This document shows, piece after piece, positions 1-10,516 of a stretch of DNA of 64,000 bases; positions within the stretch are counted from its first letter, which is position 1; each line of letters opens with the position of its first letter. The position numbers and the translations under genes were made by a program. The notes below the pieces were generated by a model. The model was given only the letters and a program-made list of their open reading frames with translations, made no database searches and was not told the DNA's origin. Source of the stretch: Engraulis encrasicolus (taxonomy: Eukaryota > Chordata > Actinopteri > Clupeiformes > Engraulidae); NCBI RefSeq assembly GCF_034702125.1, contig NC_085868.1, positions 44,416,905 to 44,480,904 of the forward strand, given 5' to 3'.

Positions 1-331
1 TGCTGCTGTCCATGGTGCTAGCTAACCTAGTTCACCCGCGTTAAAATGGCCATACTTTTCATGTTGTTTTAAATGACTGTACAGTCATACAGCTGTTTGT
101 TTTAACTTGCAAAGTTAGTTTGGCTCCACGACCCCACACATGGTCGCACTGTGTCATCATGTCACGAATGGTCAGCCTCTGGCACAAGCTGTTAGACCAC
201 CGACTACTGTCATTATGAGGCTGAAAGCAGAACGCAGGCGGCCGCTAAAAGATGAAGATGACACTCGAATACTTTCAGACCAGAAGACGTAATTCATGAA
301 TTGCTTTTAAATTTGGCAAATTACAACACAC
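1..331. other. no gene seen
   Basis: No coding region, RNA gene or repeat is recognised here. The base composition is ordinary and there is no long open frame. Confidence 0.5.
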
Positions 332-334
332 TTA

Positions 335-639
335 AGTGGCGTACACACACAAAGCTAGCTTTTCGCTTGCTCGCCTACTCGCCACTCTTTCATGGAACGT
401 TCGCTGAAAGTTCCCGCGGCTTTAACTGCCAATGGGCAGCCGAGAAGTACCGAACTCTGCATTCCAATTGGTTACTCGCTTACTCGCCTCGCTCGAAGAT
501 AAAATATTTTCAACTCGGAATCCGCCCACATCGCATCGCTTGTACAGTACTCGCCTGCGAGTCTCGCTGGGACACATTGACATTCTATTGAGTTAATTCG
601 CTGAGCGAGTAACTAGCAGCGACGTGTGTGTACGGCCCT
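335..639. mobile_element. PIF/Harbinger-type MITE, 305 bp
   Basis: Inverted ends AGTGGCGTACACACAC and AGGGCCGTACACACAC are flanked by the direct repeat TTA at 332-334 and 640-642. A 3-bp TTA/TAA duplication is the hallmark of PIF/Harbinger transposition. The subterminal sequence also pairs (CGCTTGCTCGCC-like repeats). There is no transposase, so the element is non-autonomous. The open frame inside is a by-product. Confidence 0.8.
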
Positions 640-642
640 TTA

Positions 643-940
643 CACTCACTGTGGAAAGGGCTGAACTGTAAACTGGGACTGGAGATGAAAGCTAAAATCA
701 GCAAACCTATGGCAGGCTACTATTCTGGCGTTTTTGTTGTTGTTTTAGCGGCAACTGTATTTTAAGTTTTGCATCTAGGCATAAACCAAGTATTTTCACC
801 ACCCAACCAGTGACAATGTAACTTTTTGCTTTGCTGAAACTGTGCTTTTAAAGAATTTGGAAATATTTAAAATGTAATGGATATGTCATGTGATTCATAG
901 CCTACTAATCATCCATTATTTCCCATATACATTTATTTAG
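643..940. other. no gene seen
   Basis: AT-rich sequence between the MITE and the first exon-like unit. Its last bases (TTATTTAG) look like a splice acceptor for the unit that starts at 941. Nothing else is supported. Confidence 0.4.
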
Positions 941-1024
941 GGTCATTGCTGAAGTTTTTAACACCAGCGGTGCCTAGTAAAGAGAGCCAATGCCATGAGG
1001 TGTCCTCTTTGCCAACTGATGGCT
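941..1024 (+). CDS. exon-like unit A of a tandem triplet
   Basis: An 84-nt open segment lies between an acceptor (TTATTTAG) and a donor (GTGAGTAT). It enters with two bases of a split codon and leaves with one, so its length is a multiple of three. Read in that phase it contains VPSKESQCHEVSSLPTDG, clearly the same peptide as units B and C. The function is unknown. The acidic, Ser-rich, Cys-poor sequence resembles the spacer N-terminal to the zinc finger in hAT transposases. The phase equals that of the hAT exon at 19180, so it may be part of a broken transposon gene. Confidence 0.4.
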
Positions 1025-1142
1025 GTGAGTATAACTTTTACAGTACATCACATCTAATGTCAAAGTCTTATGTACATAAATGTCAAAGTCTAATGCCAAG
1101 TTTCTGATTTTTCTTTTTCTTTTTATATTTGTGTACTTTCAG

Positions 1143-1229
1143 CTCAACCTGGGCAATCTTCTGCTCAGCAGTCAGTGCCAAGTGAAGATGGTCAATGTGA
1201 TGATGTCTCATCTTTGCCAGCTAATGACT
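1143..1229 (+). CDS. exon-like unit B of a tandem triplet
   Basis: An 87-nt symmetric exon between ...TACTTTCAG and GTGAGTATAAC. The peptide includes SVPSEDGQCDDVSSLPAND. It is 90% or more alike to unit C, and the preceding introns are also alike (shared TTTCTGATTTTTCTTTTT tract), so whole exon-intron units were duplicated. No start codon is present, so this is an internal exon. Whether it is expressed cannot be told from sequence. Confidence 0.45.
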
Positions 1230-1253
1230 GTGAGTATAACTAGTAGGCTATAG

Positions 1254-1614
1254 CAGTGTTTCTCAACAGGGGTGCCGGGGCACCCTGGGGTGCCGGGGGT
1301 CGCCCTCAGGGGTGCCGCGGAAACGTGGCTGATAAATAAATTATGTAATATAATACATATTTATCTAAATTGATAAGTTAATGCTAGTCATTGATTCATC
1401 TGCCATTTACGTACAATAAAGTAAATATAGGCTAGGTCGCCCCAGTCAGCTGCAACTTCGAACGTAGGTCGTGTGACGTCTCCAAATGTGTTACTTTTCT
1501 AAGCTTGTGTGGTATTGGATGCGATGCCATGTTATGGCTTGTTGGTTTGGGGTGCCTTGAAATTTTTCATGAATTGAAAGGGTCCCTCGCTTAAAAAAAG
1601 GTTGAGAAACACTG
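1254..1614. mobile_element. hAT-type MITE in the intron between units B and C
   Basis: The ends CAGTGTTTCTCAAC and GTTGAGAAACACTG are perfect 14-bp inverted repeats. The flanks GGCTATAG (1246-1253) and GGCTATAA (1615-1622) form an 8-bp TSD with one mismatch, as expected for hAT. There is no internal coding. Without it, the introns after units A and B have similar sequence. Confidence 0.85.
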
Positions 1615-1725
1615 GGCTATAATATACTTACATTTTATGTCAAGGTCTAATGTACATACATGTAAAGGTCTAATGCTAAGTTTCTGATTTTTCTTTTTCC
1701 TTTTATAATTGTGTATTATTTTCAG

Positions 1726-1812
1726 CTCAACATGGGCCATCTTCTGTTCAGCAGTCAGTGCCAAGTGAAGAGGGTCAATGTGATGATGTCTCATCTTTTC
1801 CAGCTGATGACT
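1726..1812 (+). CDS. exon-like unit C of a tandem triplet
   Basis: An 87-nt symmetric exon (acceptor TTATTTTCAG, donor GTGAGTATAAC) encoding ...SVQQSVPSEEGQCDDVSSFPADD. The copied intron behind it follows the other copies only to about 1865. There unrelated sequence belonging to the minus-strand hAT begins, so the array is interrupted at that point. Confidence 0.45.
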
Positions 1813-1925
1813 GTGAGTATAACTAGTACAATACATTTACATTTTATGTCCAGGTCTAATGTACAGTTGAAGGAGAGGATTGTGCACATCCCAGGGAAAG
1901 GTGCAGGACAAAGTAACTGTAGTTT

Positions 1926-2566
1926 TCAGAGTGAGAAGTCTGCACACTTAGAATCCTTTTTAACCCTTAGCACACCCAAGTGACTCAGACGAGCATCACC
2001 CATGGTTGTCCTTAAATGGTTCTTAATAAGTGCTAGCACTGAAAAGCTTCTTTCACAAGAAGCACTACTTACAGGTGTTACTACAGCAATCTTCCCCAGC
2101 CTGAAAAGTTCATGGAACACCTCTTTGAAAGGCTCTAGAAAAGCAACAAAATCTGTGACGGTGGTCAGCTTTTCCATTCCACTCTTTGATTTTCTATCTA
2201 GCACTCTCTTTATCTGATAAATCTCATTGGATAAGTCCTCAAGATCAGAATCGAACATTTTGGCAAAAACAAAAAGTGTGTCTTTTTCTAAAAAGGAAGC
2301 ACTTTGAGGGCTGAGTGCTTGTATTCCCTTCATAATGTTGCAGTTGCTTTCAGAAAACCGTCTCTCAATCTCGCCAATCATAGAGTCAAGCACTGGATAA
2401 TAAACATGCCTCCTAAAGGATTCCTTGTCATCTTTCTGTCTTCGATCACCTGATGGTGCCATTAAAATGTAGTCACTCAACCTGGAATTTGTCTTTGGCT
2501 GCCTCCTCTCAGGTGTTTCCAAACTAAGGTCGCATTTCCCAGCAGTTTCCTCAACTTCTTTCCACA
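1926..2566 (-). pseudogene. ZMYM1-like hAT transposase, C-terminal piece
   Basis: This is the C-terminal part of a hAT-superfamily transposase, related to domesticated ZMYM-type/TTF zinc finger proteins. The frame of about 213 codons starts with WKEVEETAGK and ends with the hAT dimerisation block. That block includes TPVSSASCERSFSVLALIKN, with the conserved A-S-CER-FS-L pattern, followed by RLSHLGVLRVKKD. It is uninterrupted over its length. It directly continues the piece at 3911-4374 once the 1344-bp insert is removed (FDDL joins WKEV in frame). No start codon belongs here. The gene is inactive because of the insertions. Confidence 0.88.
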
Positions 2567-3910
2567 AGTAACAGGGTAGACCTGTCTACGGTCAAGGTGA
2601 GCTTTGTCCCTTGCCAGCTCCCGTACTAGTCTGACGTCACAAACTCGGCTAGCTGCTGAGTGGCTCCGCAGTAAGTGGCGGCTAGCCCATTGTTTTATAA
2701 AAACAGCTGAAAGTGTACAGTTAGCCGGAGCCCTCCCGGTATTTGGGATTTTGTGCTGGCGAACGCTGCACTCTGACTGAGCTAGTCAGAGATCCTGGGA
2801 TGGCCAGTCCCAGTTGTAAATCCATATCTGTCAATGTGGAGATACGTGTTCGTGTAACTATTTATGACGCGTGTTTGCTAAACCTTCAGAAAAGTGTATT
2901 CACTACCATGTTAATCTCTAGGTGAGCCAGAGATTCTCCCTTGGTGTGCGACCTGTCGGTGCCAACCTGTAACTCACACTGTCCACCTGCGCTGAGGTAT
3001 GTGTACCCGTGTGTTATGTTAACAGATGTTCTATAGGCCTATATTAATTATGGACTTTCATTCACTGATGTTTGTTTGCCTCACCCCTCAGAGTGTGCCG
3101 TCGAGGGTCGGCAACATTGCTTACTGCTGTTTTGTCCCTGCTCAATTAGTTTTGTTTTTTTGTTATGTTTGTTTTTGTTGGTCTAATTTCCGCCCGGCCG
3201 CCTTTCCCCCTTTCCTGGTCTGACTAGTATGGCTGCTGTTAGTAGGCCTACCTAGGCAATAGATTCACCCTGGTAAAGCTCTATTCTCCCACCGCCGTCA
3301 GTGCAGGCCCCGTGTCTCCTTACGCACTTATTGTAGCTTTAGGGGTGACGTGCACAGTTTGAGATCACCTTTGCGGTGTAAAGACTTACTGATTGAATCA
3401 CTTGCTTGCAGTGGAAAGACTTACTGATTGAATCACTTGTTTGCAGTGGAAAGACTTACTGATTGAATCACTTGCTTGCAGTGGAAAGACTTACTGATTG
3501 AATCACTTGCTTGCCGTGGTAGCCTATGCCTATGCGCATATGTGTAAATAGGAATATTGTAGACACGGGTTACCTGCACTGATCGTCTCCTTGAGTTCTA
3601 CCATATAACCTCAGACCTCCCCCCCTGCACAATCCTGTCCCTTTTTGTTTTCGGCGGTCCAGGAGTTTTAATGTATGTTTATTTTCTTATTTTAAATATG
3701 TGTTAATAAAGAAAAGACTTTTTATTTCGAAACAAGAAGTACACGTCTCTGTCTACGTCTATCCGAACCTGTTGTGCCTTGGGTTATCACTGTCTTCAAT
3801 CAATACTCTGGGTGGCGAAATTCCCCCAGTGGCGTAGTCGTGCAATTACACATAAAAAGGGGTAATTATTATTTTAAGGATAATTACCAGTAAAAGTCCA
3901 CTTTGCTACA
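2567..3910. mobile_element. 1344-bp insertion with LTR-like interior, class unsure
   Basis: The insert interrupts the hAT reading frame and is flanked by CACA at 2563-2566 and 3911-3914. Its ends are imperfectly inverted (AGTAACAGGGTAGACC against TGTAGCAAAGTGGACT, about 10 of 16). The interior looks like an LTR. There is a TATA box TTTTATAAAA near 2692, a polyadenylation signal AATAAA at 3705, and near 3829 a CCCCCA/TGGCGTAGTCG junction like an LTR end followed by a primer-binding site. No gag or pol frame is seen. It may be a solo LTR or relic inside another element, or a TIR transposon. Confidence 0.6.
3375..3514. repeat. 35-bp tandem repeat, 4 copies
   Basis: Four consecutive, nearly identical 35-bp units built on AAAGACTTACTGATTGAATC. 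Tandem repeats of this size are common within LTR U3 or leader regions, which fits the surrounding insert. Confidence 0.95.
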
Positions 3911-4374
3911 CACAGGTCGTCAAAACAAGTCTCACTCCTATATTCCTGCAAAGTCAAAAGCAGTGACTCCACAAGCGTCACTGCTGCCGCCAAGTCCAGA
4001 GAGGGAGACTGCAACATGTCAGAGAGAAATTTTGACTGGCCTAACACTTTATGAAATGTTGTTAAAACGCCAATGAATCCAACATCAAGTTGTGCTAATA
4101 TACCACGAGCATCGGTTGCCCGATCACCATCCTTTTCCTGTCCAATCTGTTGAAGAACACGAAAAACAGCAGGAAGTCTATCCAGCATATTGCGACAAGC
4201 TGTGTACCACCTGGTGTCACTTAACGAAGGCATTTCACGGGGCTGACCACCATACATCTCTCTTTGAACATCCTGCCATTTTGTATGCACGTAAGATCCT
4301 GACAAGAAATTGTGTAACTTCTGCATGAGTGAAAAAAAACAACCTGCCTCAGTCACTGATTTAGGCAGTGAGCC
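3911..4374 (-). pseudogene. ZMYM1-like hAT transposase, central-to-late piece
   Basis: The minus-strand frame reads SVTEAGCFFSLMQKLHNFLS, then the family signature SLSDTRWYTACRNMLDRLP (the TRW block of ZMYM1-like hATs), and runs to SETCFDDL. There the 1344-bp insert breaks it. At its upstream end the MITE at 4378-4906 separates it from the HCKA block. Between AHCLN and SVTEAG, roughly eight or nine codons expected in the family are missing and the frame changes (about 4350-4360). This is an old internal deletion independent of the insertions. Confidence 0.85.
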
Positions 4375-4377
4375 TTA

Positions 4378-4906
4378 AGCCGGGCATACACTGTGCGATA
4401 TTTTCACACATGGGTCTTAAGCTTCTGCTCACACTGCACGATGGAATTTCACTGTTTAAAAGTTCACAACTCATGACTCACGTCCTCACACTACACGAGC
4501 CGACAGTCGGATGCGAGCGAAATGCTTCCACAGTACGACGCGACAGGCATGTTTCCCCTTTCTGCAGAGGAGGGAACATGCGCACCTGAGGTGGAGATGA
4601 GGTCGCGCTCAACACCGAATCGCACGGCCCTATTAATTTGTGCATGTGAAGTGTCAAATCGGGTCGTAGCACTGTTTTAACTGTGCGATTTACGCACGAG
4701 CCACGACCAGAATTTCAAACCGTTTTGATTTTCTTGCGACCCTGCAATTGCACGATCGTGAGGCGAAATCGCTTGTCGTTACCCCATGTACACTGCACGA
4801 TGCGAGACTCACGATTGACCTGCGATTGAGCAGGAAATCGGCCCGACTCTCAAAAAGTCGTGCGAGTGCCAAATCGGGGCAAAAGTCGCACAGTGTAAGC
4901 CCAGCT
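4378..4906. mobile_element. Harbinger-type MITE (family M1, copy 1), 529 bp
   Basis: Terminal repeats AGCCGGGCATACACTGTGCGA and its counterpart at the other end are flanked by TTA at 4375-4377 and 4907-4909. Removing it with one TTA joins minus-strand codons for YVHCKA and HCLN. Copies 2 (24171-24710) and 3 (28317-28821) belong to the same family. Copies 1 and 2 are nearly identical over long stretches, so this family moved fairly recently. It contains no transposase. The open frames inside are shared by the copies only because the DNA is. Confidence 0.88.
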
Positions 4907-4909
4907 TTA

Positions 4910-5148
4910 CAATGCACATAAAATGCATATTTTGCCACTTCTTGGATTCGAGTGCAAACACCAGAGTGCTTTCCACTCATGACAGCGGCTCCATCGTAGC
5001 CCTGGCCGACTAGGTTGTTGCGATATTCCAGCCCATGCTTTTCAAAGCATTTTATGATTAAGCTACTTAGTCCTGCAGCATCAAGTTGATCAGCCTTTAC
5101 AAAATCAAGGAAACTCTCATGAATGGCACCATTATAGAAATACCTTAC
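4910..5148 (-). pseudogene. ZMYM1-like hAT transposase, catalytic-core piece
   Basis: The minus-strand frame reads VRYFYNGAIHESF, then FVKADQLDAAGLSSLIIKC, then NLVGQGYDGAAVMSGKHSGV, and ends at FYVHCKA. The GQGYDGAAVMSG block is the conserved second catalytic-Asp region of this hAT group, and HCxAH is the following metal-binding-like motif. It is bounded by the ZBED-like hAT insertion on one side and the M1 MITE on the other. It is open throughout. Confidence 0.88.
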
Positions 5149-5418
5149 AACAAAAGTAGGGCTGTCATTTTAACGCGTTAATTAGATTAATTAATTACAA
5201 GGTGCATTAACGCGCTGTAAAAATTAATGGCATTAATTATTTATGGGTAGACATACGTTCTAAGCCACACCAAAAGCGCATGGCGTGGCAACTGAATTCA
5301 CTCACTCACGCGCATTTGAAGTTTGACCCATCGAATGACCCGTAGCCTAGGCAACTTGTGTCACGTGACCACAGCTACATTAGACGCGACCTTTCGACGT
5401 AAACAGAAGACAGCTGAC

Positions 5419-7627
5419 ATGGATTCCCACAAGCTCCTCGATGCGGGTCGGTCTGGCCTCGGGCCTTTAAACGGCAAGTTTATTTTTAAAAAGAATGTCG
5501 ATGGAACTGATATGAACAGTGTTGTAATTTGTACGCTTTGTAAAAAAGAATTCGCCTTTCACCGCAGTTGTTCGAGCCTGACCTACCACCTGAACGCGAA
5601 ACATGTCCTAGCCGTTAGCTCGAGCCCATTACGACAAACTACACTTACTTACTGCGCCAAACAAATCAGTAAAACAACCCGAGACAAAATGGTGACTTCA
5701 ATCGCCAGGTGGGTTGCTGTGGATTGACTGTCAATTTTGGAGGATAAAGGACTTCAGGAGGCGTTTCAGGTAGCCTTGTCTAACCAGCAGTTCCAGCTAC
5801 CTTCCAGAGGAACCGTTTTGAAAAAGATCCATAACCTTTACGATATGGAAAGAAATGCGAAGGAGAAATTGTTAGCGGAGACGTCTCATGTCGCCTTAAC
5901 AGGTGATCACTGGACCTCTGTCGGCAATCACAATTACTTGGGAGTCACAGCCCATTTTATAAACTCGGATTGGGAACTGAAATCATTCGCTTTAACGGTC
6001 TCAAAAACAGTGAGTCGCCATTATGCCGATGCGTGCGCTGAGCAGTTTCTTGCACTTGCCAAACAATGGAACATCGAAGGCAAAGTGACAACACTGGGAA
6101 CGGACAGTGTGAGGAACATGGTCGCAGCAGCACATCAGCTGCCTTTCCAACACATGCCGTGTGTTGCGCATATGCTGCAGAGAGCCATCACAGTCTCCCT
6201 TGAGAACAGCGGCTTTGACACAGTCCTGAGTAAGTGTTGCAAAATTGTAGGACACTTCAAACATAGCCCTGCCGGTACAGATGAACTACACCAGCAGCAG
6301 GCTGCCCTCGGACAAGCCACAGAGCCCCTGGTTGAAGACATACCCACAAGGTGAGACTGTTGTTTACTACCTAGGCAATGGGTTCTGAATTGTTTTCTTT
6401 CCCTCTCTGTCGTGTGTGTGTTTTCAAAGTAATGATCTGTACAAGTTGCGTCACCAAAAATATGTATACATTCAGGGGTGATAGACATCATAGCCTTTCT
6501 AAAGATGTAGACATGTACTATGTCTGTGACAGGTGATGCATAGAGTAGTCTGACAGCCCTCAAATACATGGTTTTTTTTTGTTGTTATTGAAAGATGGAA
6601 TTCAACACTTGCCATGATTTCACGGTACCTGCGAAACCACAAGGCTGTGAATGCCACATTGGACCGACAGAAACACAGCCTGACCACACTGACTGACCAC
6701 GAGTGTGACAAGTTACGGCATTTGGAGGTCGTTCTTGAACCCTGCAAGTATGTCCCTTTTTCTTGCACATACACCCACACTGTTGGTTTCTTGTTTATAT
6801 ACTTCACTTTTCTGTTTACTTATCTTTATGTGAGCTGTGTAGCCCTAAGCATCCTCTGTCTTCCCATCCTTGTTCTTGTATTTTGTGTCAATTAACATTG
6901 GCCCTAATTATATGTTCTCTTTTTTGTGCCACTGTAGGTATGTGACATGTTTCTTGCTCTGTGGTGCTCCCTGCACTCTGCCATCTCAACCGTGTAATGG
7001 ACCTTACCGATGACGATCCGGGCTACATGGTTAAGTTCAAAGCCACTTTTTCCAAGGAGCTGGATAAACGCAAGGCTACCATGAACAACAGATGGCTGAA
7101 GATGGCTACAGCTCTTGATCCACGATTCAAGGCGCTGAAGAGCATCAACAAAATTAGAGAGCCGAGCGAGGTATGTGTATGTCTAAGAATAGAATGAATA
7201 CAATGATTTGTAATTTTAACTACTCGTGGCATATACAATTTACTCTGCCTATACACATTCACAATTGGATAGAAAGCAAATTACTAAATACAAATTAATT
7301 TTAAGGTGTGGACCTGGATTGAGGCGATGCTGCGGGTATTAGAAGTTGTTCCTCCACCCACAGAATAGCCAGCAGCAAAGAAACCGAAGAAGAGCCTGCT
7401 CCTGCTGAGTCCAGAGTCTGACCGCTCATGCAGGAGGGCCGCTCATGCAGGAGCGTATTGCCAGCTGTCCTCGCTTGCACAGAGATTCTTGGCTAGTCCC
7501 GCAACATCGGTGCCATGCGAGCGACTCTTTTCCCTCACAGGCAACATAATCCAAAAAAAGGGCAGCCTTACACTCGGACAAGGTCAACAAACTTGTTTGT
7601 CTCAGTAGTTGGCTGAAGGAAATGTAA
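5419..7627 (+). pseudogene. ZBED-like hAT transposase pseudogene, four exons
   Basis: Starts at MDSHKLLDAGRSGLG. A BED-type zinc finger follows (VICTLCKKEFAFHRS, then LTYHLNAKH: C-x2-C...H-x4-H). Next come the RNase H-like hAT core with ALTGDHWTSVGN and TLGTDSVRNMV (catalytic Asp blocks), PTRWNSTLAM across a GT-AG intron, DPRFKALK, and the dimerisation block SPATSVPCERLFSLTGNI. Exons are about 5419-6350, 6595-6747, 6935-7170 and 7306-7627. Lesions are TGA at 5725, a frame change near 6960, TAG at 7366, and a frame change near 7560 before the terminal CLSSWLKEM. It is not functional as it stands, though the domain order is complete. Confidence 0.9.
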
Positions 7628-7698
7628 TACTATCCCAATGTTTTATTCTATTTTACTCTTTTTTAAAGTTTTTTTAAATTTTCTTTTTTATTTCTATT

Positions 7699-7914
7699 GG
7701 CTTTCTATTTTTGGTAGTGTGTAACCTGAAACTAACAACCCTGTGTGTTTTGCTGTGTTTTTAAATTGTCTTGTGTGTAAATTCACTCATTCGTGTGCCT
7801 TGATTGCACTTTGGCTTTCTATTTTCTGTTGTGTGGAACCTGAAACTAACAACCCTGTGTGTTTTGCTGTGTTTTTGTTTATTTTCTTGTGTGTAAATTC
7901 ACTCATTCGTGGCC
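7699..7914. repeat. 114-bp tandem duplication
   Basis: Two similar units starting GGCTTTCTATTTT at 7699 and 7813, each containing CTGAAACTAACAACCCTGTG and AAATTCACTCATTCGTG. It lies in the 3' non-coding part of the ZBED-like hAT. Confidence 0.9.
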
Positions 7915-9176
7915 CTGTGAGCCTCGGCCTGGACCTCAGGTGTTCTCAAACGCGCTAATGTGAAGTGCTCCCCCTGGTGACTAAACTTAAAATTACACTA
8001 AAACCTATAGGTGAATATAAAGGGCTCCAACACAAGTGAAAGTTCGATGTATTATGTAAATACTATTTGCATCCAAATAAAACTATGCTGTGATGAAAAA
8101 AAAATATGTTATTTTGTCCACTTTTGGACCCTTAAAAATTGGGATGCACATATGGAAACTGTTGTAATCACTACACAGTTTGGATGTCACTAATACCCTC
8201 GTATTAAAGTAAGTCTGCAGTACATGTTTTGTTTCGCGTCATGAAAAGAACATACGAGTAACGCCTGTGATACATGCATCCGTTTCTTCCTCGCTGTCAA
8301 TCCACCCGCCCGCCTCGCTAGGTGTTCGTTGCCATCGCAACCGAGTTTTGTTTACGACAAAGGACCACGGGGACGTGGCGAAATAGGAAATAGTGAAAAG
8401 GGTTGAATACAGATCTTGAACAGTGATTATGTAGGCTACTCTAATTATATATGTATATACATCTACATCAAGGCTGTACATTAAGACAAATGCAGGTGAA
8501 AATGCTGTTTGGCTGGAAGAAAATAAAATGTACTATTTTGGCTGGTGATTACAAAAAAAGGAAAAATCTTAAGAGCCCTGGTAGGCCTATTACACTGTTG
8601 GGGTGATCACTGCTCATTAGGCCCTATGGTGTTGAACTTGACGTAACTTATTGACCAATGGTTTCGCTACAGTTATGTTTTGACCAATAAAACCATCTCC
8701 CGCATTTTCTCCGTTCAAGACATGCATAATATTATCTTTTCCACCAATCTCGTAGTTTCCCACCTTTTGGCATTCTATAGATAGCGTTCCAAAACTACAA
8801 TATTTTTCATTGTGCATCGCGTACTTAGCTACCATGGAGGACTTCGATTTCGAGAGTCTGATCATCATTTATTTTTTGCTGCAACTGGGAGGCAGACAGA
8901 GGCGCTTTTGGGTGCATACCATCCGCGAGACTCGGACGGAGTTCAGCGAGTTTCATCGGCTGTTTCAGGAGCTGCGTCAGGATCCTCCTCTCTTCCAGCA
9001 GACCTGTCGGCTGACGGTCGACGAGTTTGACACCCTGCTGGCAAGGATCGGGCTGTCTATCACCCGCCGGTGGGTGTGCAGGGAGCCCATCGGACCAGAG
9101 GAGAGGCTCGCCATATGCCTTCGCTACCTCGTGACCGGAGATTCCTTCACGACCATCTCGCTGAGCTACTGTGTAG

Positions 9177-10516
9177 CAGGGCTTAACACTAACACCCGCC
9201 AGCTAGCCAAATGCGGGTGAATATCGGCGTTGGCTAGTAGATACCGAAGGTTCACTAGCCATTCTGGCGGGTCCGTTACTATTCTGAATGATGAGGCACC
9301 GCATTTTGTAGTTTTTTTCCTCGGACCGTCTTTGCTACAAAAGCAATACAATGCGATTTCGCGAGCCTACACTACCCATGAAGCACCTGTGTCACGTGTC
9401 ACCTGTGTCTCACGCACACCAAGAATCTGACAGCTCTAGTCTTTCTTGTGAAGAGTATTGGCAGCGAGCCGGCACATCATTGTGCGTTTGGAAATGTTAC
9501 TTAAGACCTTCACGTGTAAATAAAGTAGCGAAGTTCATCTCAACTGACTTGTTTTGCGATCTGTCATTAGTAGGCTACAATAGGCTACTTAGTAGGCCTA
9601 ATAGTGGACATTAAAATGACCAAGGCGAGAGGAAAACACGTCATGTGAAAGTCTCGAGACTAATTAGCGCAGTGTTAAGACAAGGACACATGCGGCATTA
9701 ATACTGTTCGGTTTAAATTATTTTCTGATTTGCCTGTATGTCTTCATACCTTAATATTCCTCCACGTTTCTTGTGCTGTTCTTCCCGCTGTCAAACGGCG
9801 TAAACAACGCGCAGTAGTAGCCTAGCCTTCCAGACTGCACAAAAGCCTGTGTCCCTTCGCAGGTGCCCCTCTGTTTGTATTTTAAACAACTCAATATTAA
9901 ACGCAATGAAAGGAAGTCGTAGCCCCTTCTGTAGTTACTGCATAGTGGATACTTTTATAAGCAAATATTCCAGAAGAGGTGTTATTCCACATCCATGACT
10001 GAGGGCAGGCGAACTTGGCAATTACTTTGTGCTATCTAGCCTACTTTGCGCATCAATTTGGACGGCGACCTCCACAGATAGCCTAGGCCTATGTGATATG
10101 AAGAAAGTGCCCTTCAGATCAAAGACGAAAATATTTTGCTTTGATATGTGTATGTGTAGCTTACATTTGTGTCCTTCCACAACACCGTGCTTGGTGTTTC
10201 TGCATGGTCTATACCATTCCTCAGATCAGTAAATCTTTTCTTTCCATAGCATGCATGCATGGGCCAGTTAATAGGTCTAACAATTCTAATTATTAGGCCC
10301 TATATTATATTATATTATATTATATTATATTATATTATATTATATTATATTATATTATGTTGTGTTATAAGCCTACATTACATTATTACAGCCTATTATA
10401 TAATTCATTAAAGCGGTTAAGAAAATTATGGCTAGTGAAAAGGCCCAATGGCTAGTGAGTCAGGAAAACCACTAGCCAAAATGGCTGGTAAGCGAAAAAG
10501 TTAGTGTCAAGCACTG
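9177..10516. mobile_element. hAT-type non-autonomous element inside the Harbinger nuclease
   Basis: The ends CAGGGCTTAACACTAAC and, inverted, CAGTGCTTGACACTAAC match at 15 of 17 positions. The flanks CTGTGTAG (9169-9176) and GTGTGTAG (10517-10524) are an 8-bp TSD with one mismatch. Subterminal GGCTAGTG repeats occur in both orientations. There is no transposase frame. The nuclease reads SYCV before it and, using one TSD, continues GACTVGIIVEQVG after it. Confidence 0.9.
10301..10359. repeat. (TATAT)n microsatellite
   Basis: About a dozen tandem pentamers TATAT inside the nested hAT-type element. Confidence 0.95.

Noticed and set aside
4690..4980. Frame of ~96 codons also found at 24186-24398, looking like a conserved protein
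   Set aside because: Both are the same MITE sequence (family M1). Identity comes from shared DNA, and the diverged third copy does not keep the frame.
7950..7985. Further CTCF-like site (inverse of CTCCCCCTGGTGAC)
   Set aside because: Matches the core only partly and lies in decayed transposon sequence, so not listed as a feature.
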